Below, in pieces: positions 46,300-58,300 of a stretch of 64,000 bases of DNA (position 1 is its first letter; every line of letters begins with the position of its first letter). Below the pieces are notes generated by a model. That model was not told the origin of the DNA and did no database searches. It saw only the letters and a program-made list of their open reading frames with translations. Position numbers and translations under genes: made by a program. This DNA is from Cladorhizidae sp. MBARI D1340-BT2 (taxonomy: Eukaryota > Porifera > Demospongiae > Poecilosclerida > Cladorhizidae), in the NCBI GenBank assembly GCA_028752905.1, contig JAQNBH010000005.1:2590328-2654327 (forward strand). The letters are read 5' to 3'.

Positions 46300-47965
46300 T
46301 CATTTGTTTTACACCTCATCACTATCTACACCAAGTTCAACACTAAATGACCTTCGAATCAGATATATATATATGAGGTTCTCTGTTCCCTTGATACTTC
46401 TAAATCTTCTGATCCTGATGGTATTGGTCCTATCTTTCTCAAGTATTGTTCCCCTGCCATCTGTAGCCCTCTTCATCACCTATTCAACAAGTGCCTTACT
46501 CAAAAAAATATCCTCACAGAATGGAAAACGCACTACATCACTCCAATCTTCAGATCTGGTGATAAGGCTTCTATCAGTAACTATAGACTTATTTCTATAT
46601 TGAGCTGTACATCCAAGATTCTTGAGCGTATCATATTATACAACAATATGTCATCATTAACACAGTTATTTCAAAACAGCAATTTGGTTTTCTCAGAAAC
46701 CGCTCCTCAATCCAGCAACTCCTAATCTTTTTGGATTCCATCTATAGTTTACACCACAACCATGACACCATATATCTCGTCTTTAAAAAGGCAAGTTTCT
46801 CACCCTGAGCTGTTACTAAAACTGTGGTCTTCTGGTACTGGTAACCTCTCCATGGGGTTCCAAGCCAACTTGTCAAATAGACAACAATGTGTCTCCATCA
46901 ACAGTCAGCAGTCGGGTCTACTTCTAGTTCTCTCTGGGGTTCCCCAGGGTAGCATTCTCGGACCTCTTTTATTTATTATTTTTATCAACGATCTGCCTCT
47001 CTTATCCTCCCAAGTTCATCTTTTTGCTGATGATACTAATGACCTAAATGCCTGGGCCAAAATCTGCCTTTTAATGAAGGGATGTGTGTACATGTCCATT
47101 TTCTTTCTAAACCTGATCCACCCTACCCACCTATAGTTATTTTAGTATAAATAACTCCACCATTTCTTCTTATGATCGTTAATAAGGATCTTGGGGTAAC
47201 CAGTATCACTTGGTCAAAGCACTACCAGCACATTATCTCAGAAGCCTATAGATCTCTTGGCATGATTAGAAGAACCTTCAACTGCAACTCCATAACTGCT
47301 AAGAGACAGCTATATCAATCACTAGTTCGCTCACATTTATTGTATTGCTCCCCGATCTGGAGACCTCATCTAATCAAGGATATTCTAGTGCTTGAAAAAG
47401 TCCAAAAACGAGCATCTAAATTCATTCTAAACGACTTCTCCGCAGACTACAAATCACGACTTATTTCTCTTCATATTCTTCCGCTAATGTATTATTTCGA
47501 ATTGTGTGACATCCTCTTTTTCATTAAAAGTTTGAAACATCCTACTTCTGTATCACTGCATTTGTCTCCTCTCGAACTCCAATACTAGGTCTTCCTCTCA
47601 CTATAAACTTCAACACACTACAGCAGCACCAACTAATTCATCTAGACATTTTTATTTTCCTCGCCTTTGGAATTCTCTTCCTTCAATCGACCTGAGATCT
47701 TCCCTCAATACCATCAAATTGAATTCCTATGGACACACTTCCATCAGAACTTCGATTCAGTTGACTCATGTACCTACCACTATCAATGCCCCTGCAGTAA
47801 ATGTCTGCATTCCTCTAGCATAACTAACTTTAAGTCAACCATTAAATAAGTATATACTTGTTAATGTTATTGTTGTTATTGTCACTTAATTTAATAGGCT
47901 ATCAGCAGACTTTGCTTCAGTACATTCTTCATATTAAAATATTAATGAATGAATGAAAATGAATA
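46300..47965 (+). pseudogene. LINE reverse transcriptase relic (5'-truncated, frameshifted)
   Basis: In three plus frames the RT order is preserved: SSDPDGIGPIFLKYC (46400s), LTEWKTHYITPIFRSGDK and ISNYRLISIL (46520-46610), GVPQGSILGPLLF and the catalytic-loop FADDT (46935-47035), then the thumb (VTSITWSKHYQHI, RQLYQSLVRSHLLYCSPIW). It ends near 47830 with LWNSLPS-like and HFHQNFDS...CTYHYQCPCSKCL, a Cys-rich terminal motif I associate with LINEs of sponges and other basal animals. A TAATGAATGAATGA-type tail ends it at about 47965. Stops and shifts make it inactive. It lies just upstream of SFI1-like exon 1. Confidence 0.8.
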
Positions 47966-48009
47966 TATTACAGCACAGTGTGAGACTATGTAACAATAAC
48001 TAACACTAT

Positions 48010-49085
48010 ATATTCAGTACTTAATAATATCCACAATATTAAGTTATAAGTGTCCCGCTGCTCAAGGGGGGGAGACCAAAGATCATTCCTCAGCTCACCA
48101 TACAAAAGTTCCTTTCTCCTCTGCCACCACTTCCCTACCCAATACAAAACACAATCACCCACCTCCTCCATCACTGCATTACTTACTCCCTCCACATCTT
48201 TCCCCAAAAGCAATGCCACCTTTTCATCCTTGCCCATTCTTCTAAATTCATCCAGCTCATCCATCAGTACCAGCCGATCCCTCTCAAATTCCCTGCACGT
48301 CACCCAGAAATGTTCCACATCTTCCCCTCCACTATCACATGATACACCTCTCATTCCTAACTATCCCACATCTCTTCTTATCCTCTAACAGTGCAGCTGA
48401 TGCAGTCCGCAGTTGAAATTGCAATGCACACCTTCCTGACCATGCATGGACCTCACATACCTCTCCACCCCTGCACCATCTTTACCAATTTATAACATTT
48501 CAGCGTACTCTTGCCATTTACTTCCTCCTCCCATCATTTCTCACCTTCATTTTCCCCTTCCACTTATGTACTGACCCAACCTTGTTGTTTAGCTCATATT
48601 TTCTCCTCAAGATCTCATATTCTTCCCACCATCCGATTCCTCCATCCTCTCTAAGTTTATTTACAACTATTTTTACCATTCCAACACCTTTAATTACCAA
48701 ACAAAACCTTCATCTCTTCCCTCCTCTCCTCTAGCTTCCTCCACCCCATATCTCACCGTATTGTCATTCCTGCTACTGTATTACTTGCCCCCAACAGTCT
48801 CCTACCCACTCTCATCTGTGCTGACTCCAACTTCTTGCAAGCATTACGTCCTCCTGCACACTTCGGCTGCATGCTCCATACTAGGTCTCACTAGAAGCTC
48901 CCACACCATTCTTCCTGTCTATTTCCAACTGCCCATTCACTCGGTTCATCCATGTCACCTTTCCAACCCACTCTTCTGCCTTCTTTGCCATCTGAACATT
49001 ACCCCTTAGCTTCCGATCAAACCATACTCCCAAGTACTTGCCTCTTTCATATCTCCTATCAATCCTCCAATGTGGTATTATCGTT
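48010..49085 (-). pseudogene. Second LINE relic, C-terminal half
   Basis: The minus strand reads ERGKYLGVWFDRKLRGNVQM (about 49055-48996) and continues into KAEEWVGKVTWMNRVN, a typical post-RT thumb. Further along are KYELNNKVGSVHKWKGK (48560s) and CDSGGEDVEHFWVTCREFER (48340-48280), the C...H...C knuckle near the LINE C-terminus. Several frameshifts intervene. The upstream catalytic domain is absent. It is oriented tail-to-tail with the plus-strand LINE. Confidence 0.65.
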
Positions 49086-49333
49086 TTTTTAAATTAATTT
49101 TTTAATATTTTTAAGTCGTGATGATGTGATGGTGATGATGACGAGCGGACCAGGATGAAATCGAACTGCGAAAGTTGGTGACGACGCCAGCGTTAATCAG
49201 TTTGAAAGCTCCGCCCCCACTAAATTACAACTTGCAACAAATTAGCCAGTTTGTTTACGTAGTTACATTGCAAGATACATTTCATTGGCTTTTCTGTTAC
49301 CTCTTTCTTACCGTCTCTCCCCCGTATCCCATT
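49086..49333 (+). promoter_or_regulatory. Probable 5' region of the SPMAP2/THEG-like gene
   Basis: The 248 bp between the LINE relic and the ATG at 49334. There is an inverted CCAAT (CATTGGC at about 49282) and a pyrimidine-rich stretch CTTTCTTACCGTCTCTCCCC just before the start, but no clear TATA box. Inferred from position only. Confidence 0.35.
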
Positions 49334-49371
49334 ATGCCTGATCTAGCAGCACAGCGAGCTTCAAACAATAG
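49334..49371 (+). CDS. SPMAP2/THEG-like, exon 1
   Basis: ATG CCT GAT opens 12 codons plus two bases before AATAG|GTATAT. The two bases AG join exon 2's G to give Arg13. Chosen as start because it is the only ATG that gives phase agreement and no in-frame upstream acceptor is evident. Confidence 0.8.
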
Positions 49372-52300
49372 GTATATAATAGATAGATAGCTGGGTAGCT
49401 ATATCTTGATGCTGCAAGCCAGTGTTGAATATAAACTTTTTACTTCCTGCGTGTAGGCACTGCACCAGACGTGTTGTAGAGTTGGCTGTCCCAAAGATGT
49501 CCAAACAGGTCTGGTTAACCAATTTTGAGTAAGTCTAGCTAGTGTATATATATATATAGTTTTAGATAAATTGATTTTTGTTTGCTTTCTGGATGCTAAA
49601 TCCTAGCCAGGGCTATGTGTGGGGAACACAGGATCCCATGTGGCCAGTGAAAGCAAGTGCACTCAATGCAGTTCCCAGTCCACGAGTGGAGCAGCTTGCA
49701 GCACCCAAGCTTTGCGGCTGCCATCAAGATCCACTCAAGCGGTGAGGATATATATATCTGGCTGCTGCATGGCTGGAGTCATGCCCACTGGCTTCACCCC
49801 CACCCAATTTTGCTTCGGCCACCCCCCTCCTTCCCCCTACCCTCATATGACATTATTGCTGCAATTGTGATGTATTATACTGGAAGAAGTCATTCAGGTC
49901 AGTCATTTATTTCTTTACTTTACAATTGCACGGTAGCTGATTTGTGACTGGGTCTGGTGTGGAGAGTCTCGCACACTGGCTACAAGTAGCCAAAGGCTCA
50001 TGAATAATGCTCTGACAATTCTCTCCCCTGCTTAGAACACAGTACACCTATAGTTGTGGCAGGAACTCTCAGATCTGGACCGTTTCATCTGCCCTTCATG
50101 CTGTTCCCTCAGAGAGGATTCTTGAGTTGGCTCTCCACAAGACAGCTCCACCATCCTTCTACTCCAATCATCACTGTCAGTTTTCATATAGCACTGGACG
50201 TGTGTCTACCATATGGGAGACAAGTCCTTCTGCCCTTGTCTGTGCCTCCAGGCCTCACACAGAGATGCTGGCTAAACCCAAGCAGACGGATCAAAAGTAC
50301 ATGCCTCCCAGGCCGGTATGTACATACACAACCTCACATGTGGAAGAGTGTTTTTGAGAGGGTGTTATAACTGTTCCTGCAGGTGTTACTGTAGTTTATT
50401 AACACTTGCAACTTCACAACATTTTGAACTTGCTGAAAGTTAGAAATTCATTACATAACTACCACTATGAACATAATCCATAAACGTTTCATCCATGACA
50501 CTTTAGTCATCCTCATTAATCCTTTGGAAATATTTAACCCTTTAACCCTTTTAACCCTTTGAAAATATTTAACCATTTGACCCTTTGAAAATATTTAACC
50601 CTTTAAATATTTAACCCTTTTATGATATGTAACAGACGAGCTCTGGACCGCTGAATCTGAGTGAAAGGCAACAATGCGTAGAAAAATACATCAGCTATAG
50701 CTAATGGATTTCCTTTAAGCTGATCCCAAGAGCCATTCCCAACTTCTTTCACATGCCTTCCTTCCTGAAGTGGCAATGTAGCAGGCAACTCTCTATCATT
50801 CTAGCTCACAAATATACGATAGCTTCATGTAGTTTCGCTGCATAGGAAATCGATTTTTTCCCCTGCATCACTCTATATGCTTAACTAGACAAGAAAAATC
50901 AGCTAGCTTCGTACCTTTGGTAACCAAACGGTAATAGCTCTATTGTATATGCACACAATGCTTCCCGATGATGGAGATGATCAAAGATGAGGACTTTACC
51001 ATATATAGTGAATATAATTGGCAGACAGTCATCTGGTCTTCTAATTTTTAAAGATCTATATATAGCACATAGTTTGTGCTGAAGAACTTGAACAACATCC
51101 TCACTCTAATGCAAAGCTTGCATTCATTTCAAAGTTATATATGTACGAGTGGCAGAAGTTTCATTAGGTGGCCATGCTAAAGCAACATTGCCAACTCTCA
51201 ATTACTGATAAATAATGCCTGGCGCTGATTTGTCTTGGAACTTTCTTATCATAAATATACGTATAGCTTGCAGCCCTAAAATGTCATATAGACAAGATCA
51301 ACACTACTTGCACAGTTTGTCTTTTTCACACTTGACAATGAAACTGGCATTATTATTGTGTGTGTGTGTGTGCATGGTGTGTGTGTGTGTGTGTGTGTGC
51401 ACAGATACAATCAGTGGTGACTGAGGCTGCTAGGTTCTGCAAGACTTCTGCTCACATTGAGGAGATTTGCAAGCCCAAGAAACGTGTTGACAGGTTACAC
51501 AGAGACGCTGAGTGGCCCGTCTCAATCATAGCCAGGGAAGCCACAGCCAGTGAGAGAACAACAGAGCTAGCTAGACCCAAGAGATATACTGAAGGCTACA
51601 AACCAAGCAGGAATCCCATCTGGAAGGTTGGAGTTGGACCAAAGAATGCAACAGCCAGTCACAGGTGAATAAATAAACCATTCATTCAAGTTTAAAAAAG
51701 GTTTAGGCGCATTAGAACATGGGTTTCAAACTTGGTAAAACCTGGTGTATCCTTGGTAAAAACTGGCTTAGCCCGAGTAAAAACTGGTATAGCCCCCGGG
51801 TAAAAACTGGCATAGCCCCCGGGTAAAAACTGGCATAGCCCCCTGGCATAGCTCAAGCAAAAAACTGGTGTAGCCTGGGTAAAAACTCAAATAAAAACTG
51901 TTGTAGCCCGGGTAAAAACTGGCGTAGCCCGGGTAAAAACTGGCGTAGCCCGGGTAAAAACTGGTGTAGCCCGGGTAAAAACTAGCGTAGCTGGTGTGGT
52001 ATCCAGTGGCCTCTGAACCCTCACATACACATGGACAGACTGGCATATATAGCTATCTATTATGCCAGCTCACTTTAAATAAATTAATCAAAAGCCATAG
52101 ACAACAATGCTGCCCTATGCAAACCTTGCCATTTCACCAACTGCAGTGTTTTTAATAGAGTAGGGATAGATTCAGCCTCGCTAGCAAACTGCTTGAAATC
52201 TAACCTAGCTATTTGATATTAATGCAGCATGTTGTATGACCTGTGAACTATCAGGGAACATGAGAAACCAAGTGCAGGAATATCCCTCAACAGAATGCCT

Positions 52301-55300
52301 GTTGATCGCAAATGCCATTTGCTGATTCGATGATGATGGATTCCAGTGAGTTTGGAATGCCAAACACAGCACAGCCCGTGTCATTCTTAGTGTAAAAGTA
52401 CACCATCGTGCCAAATTTGAGCTTCCTACAATAAAAACGGTGGCCATGCAGAATCTCCTTTTATGTACATAATAAAATCAACAAACAAACAACAAAAAAA
52501 CAAAAAAAACATTCAAGAGAAAGGAAACAAGAATGTATCACAAGACCATAATGCACTTTATATACAAATGAGGAAAAATTCATCTTCGATTATAATGTAA
52601 AAAGTTTGTGTGTGCATGCATACATATGCATGTCCTTCATCACGGCTGCAGTTTTTAAACTGATGCCCACACAAAGGTATTGGATTAGATGACATTGGAC
52701 TCCAAGCTCACTGCAAGCCATGGCATGGCACTTAGAATTTTAGCCTTTTTTAAGAGATAAGACTGCATTGTTTTTCCCGTCCCAAGATAGCACAAACATG
52801 GCGGCATTACCAACTAACTGCGCTGGCTACGTTAGAGCTCACAAAACACAAGCAGTTTTCTAATGAGGCTGCCCTAGCCCTCTACTATGAATATTATAGT
52901 TTTTGAAATTACATAGGGCAGTGTCATCTTTTATACGTTCCACCAAAGAACTGAGTAGCCATAACAGCTAGCTATGTGTATGTGTGTGTGTGTGTGAAAA
53001 CGCTCTCACAGCTCAGTGTAAGTAGCTCTGGTAGTTATATTCTCCCTTCGATGTTTGGCTAAATAATCTTGCCTTCTTCAAGAAAACATAATTATAGCAA
53101 ATATGCACAAATTGCTAAATCCTTTATTTTTTACTTGTCCTCCTGACAAAGGCTCGAGTCGAAACGTGAAGAGAGTAAATTTCAAGTTCATTATTGATAA
53201 GGTCATTGTAATGGATAATCTTTTTCCCCCCCTCATTTTATTCTTGTCTCTAAATATATAATTTTACAAAAACAAGTATTCATCTAATATTGGATTGACA
53301 ATAGGAAGGAAACAAGACTCAACCCACGTACATGATTTTAAATGGTCGCAGTCCTCATGGATCCAGTTTTGTTTCCTTTCTTTTTTGACAAATATAGTTA
53401 GTTTTTATTCAAAGTTTGTTTGTTTGTTTGTTTAGATCCACATTTCTTTCTGACTGCAAAGTATATATAACTCAGAACTTCTGGGACTTGAATACTTTTA
53501 TTAAACATAACGATATTTAAACAAGCACAAACAATCACAATAAAGGGAATTTTAAACTAATATATAAATAAATAGCTAACTTAATTTTGGTACACTACAC
53601 AAATAGCAAGTCATACCTTGTTGACCATACCCATTCAGGGTCAGCTATAGTCTCCTTCAAGGATTTGGCAGTTTCAGGAAGGAGGAGAAATCCATACTCC
53701 ATAACTAAACACTAGATGTTTTGGTATAGAGTCATATAGCCTAAAACAGCTGAACTGAGCATGTGAGATTCATTACACAGCACAAGTGCTAGTTTCATTC
53801 GATTTGCTAATAACCCTTTTTATCATGTAGCTATCTACTCCACTCATAGAGAATAGTACAAATAGAACTACTGTGATATTTTACCATATCGCGTACTTGT
53901 TATTACCTACCCGATATGCGCATGCTCAGTAAAGGTTTGCGCATCCTCAGTCCCATGATAAATGCATTATTGAATTGATACGGTGAAATATCACTCGTCT
54001 GATTGGCCGGTATTTTCACTCATGCCTGCGGCACTCGTGGAAATACTAGCCACAGACTCGTGATATTTCCCCGTATCAATGTAATAATGTATATATATAA
54101 GCAGCTTTTTCCTGTAATTAAGTATTGTGGACATGCATTCAAACATGTGGAGTCTTCTGGCACTAAAATTCTAAAATTGTATGGCGAGTTATATGCGAGA
54201 CAAAACAGAGATGGACAGATACATAACCTGTGTTCGTACTAGACCTCTGACATGCATCTGATCTTACCCAATCCCATCTGCACTATCTTGCATTTCTTGG
54301 AGGTAGGATCCAATCGTGATTCAGCTGCACCACATGGCTGATAGTTTGGATCCCGATTGTCAATTGGGTACAACGTCCAATTGCTGACCAACTCGACTGT
54401 GTCGTCAGGCTGGGGAGTAGAGACAAAGGTTTTGTTGGGAGTCTGGAGAGAGGAAGAGTCCAAATAACAGCGCGATGGTGTGTCCAGGAACAAGCTAGAG
54501 TATGAAAAGGTGCAAGGCTGATCAAGGGTTGAGTGTACCTGGCAGCAATGCAGAACTAATCAAGAATGTGTGCCAGTGATGCAGGAGCTATAGCAAGCAT
54601 TGCCTTTCTTACCTAGCTAGCTATATAGCTATAACTCGCGACTACACCACAGGTTCCTTCAAGTTGTTTGTTTAATTTCTAGGATAATATGGAAACAAGT
54701 TTCTGGATGAAACAGACTAAAGATAACTGGAGATGGAGGCAGGGTTGAGAGAGAGTGAAGAGGATAATATCAAGGGGTTGTGATGAAGCTATCGAGAAGC
54801 AATATGTGATCATTCATCTCAAATACTACCAGCAGTCATCAGCATTCAAACCTTTCCAGTGTCTCCCCTTTCACCTCTACTATATTCATCTCCAATGAAC
54901 CCTCCCCTCCCCTTCATCCTCACTCATGTCGACCTTCACCAACCCCTTAAATATTACTCTTAAATCCTCTTGATATTAGACATTTTGAGGAGAAAAAGCA
55001 CAAAAATCATATCTAGCTATATCACTACAATGAATTGTGTTTTCAATGTCTTGGTTGAACTTGAGCAAGTTACTTCTCCCTTCATTCAACATTTTTACTA
55101 CAAGAAAAATATCATTACACAAGCCCAGGCCACCAGATTTATTGAAGTGTCAATCAATAGTGGGCATTATGCTAGTGCAGACGTGATTAGCAGATCCTGA
55201 TTCCAGTTTGATCTGATCTGGCTTTAAAAATGCTCTCATGCAGACATGTCTGTGATATATGAATATCCTTGAAAATGGATTTCAAGTTTTTTCCCTCGCT

Positions 55301-58300
55301 TTCTGTGGTTTTTGCCGATTACTGCTAATAGTGGCTGACACTTTGGCAGCTAAAAGGTTGCCAGAGAAATTTTAGCTGAGATCTGTTTTTTGTGTGCGTA
55401 TATTTTAGCTGTCTGCTATTTAAAAAAGTGGATCAAACCAAATATAGGAAGTATTAGCATATTCCCTGATGGTGTTCATGTCATAGTTGTTTTGATATAA
55501 GAGTCTTCCCCTTAGTGAGTATCAGCCTTCAAAGATTGGCTATAGTTGTAGAGGTTAACTCCAGAACTAATAATTCTACCCCATTACTACACAAATTCAT
55601 GAATACACCATAAACTCTGGTAGTTAAGCCTCTTAGTGCACATAAAGTTGTTAAGTGCCCATCTCCTCCTTATAAACTATCTTTGTTGGGCATCCTTGTG
55701 GTAACTCCCTGCGAAGCACTGGTCTTATTCTCGTTGAATAATATTGGTTATGCGCATGTGTACTAGCTTCACCATCAAGGCAACATAATTATTTCAACAA
55801 AATACTGAGGCTCTATTTTACTAGTATATAGCTTCCTGTTGAGTTTCCCAGCGAGCTTCATGCTTCTCATTTGCAGGGCACTTCTAGTCCTTTTCCCAGT
55901 CTTCTAGATAACTCCTCTATGGCATTGAAGTTATAAAAAAACACTTTCTGACATACTCTACAATTGTACTTCTGAATCATGAAGGATCCTAATAGCGAGC
56001 CAGTCTAGAAAACTGTTCTCATCTTTGGCTAAAAGGAGCTTTCACCGTGAAGGATGACCGAATAGTTCTGCAGGCAAACATGCTTTGACGAGTCTTGTCA
56101 ATCACAAAGCATGCTTGAGAAGTCATCGCTAGCTCCTTCCCTTACTGTGTGAAAAGTGTTTCAAACGTTCCAGCAGCTGTTGGGTCTGCTCAGAACAGCA
56201 TAGAGGAGGGGATTCAGCTGTTGTAGGTGCTGAAGAAGTAGGTAGTTATCGAGTGAGGGAGTGTCTGTAGGGGCATCCGGTCCAGTCTCCGATGCCTGTG
56301 TCAGTACTACTTCTTTTACTTCAGGTGATGAAGGTGTCAAAGATAATGGTTCCTCGCGGGTAGGGCCCTCCTCTCTATGTGGGGCCAGGTGCCGGATGAA
56401 CACCATTGTCTCACATCCATCAGGGAGGCATACTGTGGGTTAGCCTCAAGGAGCTCTACTTCATCCACCAGGGGCTCCAACTTGTGAGCTCGGACATGCC
56501 GCTTGAGGAGGACAGTACTGGGTGTCATGAGCCAAGTAGGGATGGAACTGCCAACCACCGCCAAGCAAAACTGCTCATGGGGTTGTATTTGTCGCATTGC
56601 CAAGCAAGGATCGAATAGCGTGTAATACATCAGGGAGAACTTCTCTTGCCAGCACAATGTTGGTAGCCCCTTTGTCTTGAGAGCGAGAGTAATGGCTTTC
56701 TAGACAGTTCCATTTATACCTCTCTGGTGGTCCATTTTATTGAGGGTTATAGGGCGTACAGCTAGTTGCTATCCCTTTCTTATGAAGTTACGCAGCTCAG
56801 TGCTCATGAAGGTAGATCCTCTGTCTGAGTGCACATAGGCTGGCATGCCGAACATGGAGAAGAGTTGACAAAGGCATTTGAATATCGTTGTAGCCTTCAT
56901 GCTAGCACAAGGGAATATTACCTTGAGTACTCATCTATCAGAAAGTATTGGCTTCTGTTATTAGTTATGAGTGGACCCTTGAAATTGACATTTAACCGCT
57001 CAAAGGGTTGAGTAGCTTTAATTAAATGTGCTGGATCAGGTCTATGAAGCTGTGGTTTGCATTCATCACAAATGCTGCATGATTTGACTGCTCTTTTTAC
57101 ATCCTCCATCGAATAAGGCAGGTGTCAGGATTTTACAAAGTGATACATTCGTGTACGCCTGGGTGACATGGAGCTTTGGTAGCTCAGTAAGACTTCCACT
57201 CTTCATTGTATTACAGTATACTTGAGAATGTGACGGGAGGAATATTCACCTTCCCAGCCGATGCCCAATACTGAAGCTATTAGCATGACAGTCCCATCGC
57301 ATTATCTTATCATTCTTATTGTTGCTCTCTGCTTTGTGTCAAACATATCTGCTACCGATCGCTGATCCGTCTTGAGTGAGAAATGTTTACCCATTAAATA
57401 ATGCCTAACAGTCTCTCTCTATTATTACTTGTGCTTCCTTCTCTACTGGTACGTGGCGAGTCTCTCACCTTCATGTGTGTGTGAGAAAAGAAACTGATAG
57501 GTCCGAGTATGTGAAGCTCAGTTCCTGAGAACTCACACTGCTCAGGACTGTATGTTATGCTACAATGTTTTGCAGCTTCAAGGAAATCTTTCAGATTGTT
57601 ATCGTGCTCTCCTCTTGCGTTATATCACATATAGGGACATTGTCCAGGTAGGCAAATGTACTTTTCAACCAGGAATGAGCTCATCCATCTTTCTCGGGAA
57701 ACAAGCCACACCATTAGTGACCCAAAACAGTACTCTTGTAAACTGGTATTGCAGAACAATGGGACTATAGACACTGTATTGGGCAATCCTATTCACTTTC
57801 TCACCTATTCGAGGTAACGGATATACATCGAGAGGGTGAATCTTTGATTTGAGAATAGTCAATAGCTAACTTTGGCCAAGGGTGTCCTTGATGACCACAA
57901 CCTGAGCTCTCCATGGTAAAGTACTCTTTCAAAAGTCTCTTTGTTTCTTTCTCAATAAACTTCCTGTCAGCAAAGTTGCATCACATGATTTACTTGCTGC
58001 TGGATGGCAATCAGCTGTGAGACTTGCAAAGAGGTTTCACATTTAGTGTGCTCAGTCCACACACTAGATTTAAGGCTGTTCCCATTCCACTATAGTTCAG
58101 GGTGATGCTCTGATGCTGAGTTTGAAAATCCAGGCCTAAGATGAGGTCAGCACACAGAGCTGGAAGTGCATGGAGACAAAACATTTTTATATGTCCTCGC
58201 CATTGACACTTGTGGCATGTAGCTTCTCTAGCAGGACACCTAGCCCTTGGGTGCTTAGGCGATCCACAGAAGTACAACTTACATGTACTTCCTTGAGTCC

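Noticed and set aside
50520..50625. Interstitial telomere-like repeat
   Set aside because: The motif is irregular TTTAACCCTTT, not TTAGGG/CCCTAA, and copies are degenerate.
52205..52447. 80-codon minus-strand ORF overlapping 52287-52425
   Set aside because: It is the +1 shadow of the more protein-like frame; kept only as a caution because it fits the phase of 54268-54494.
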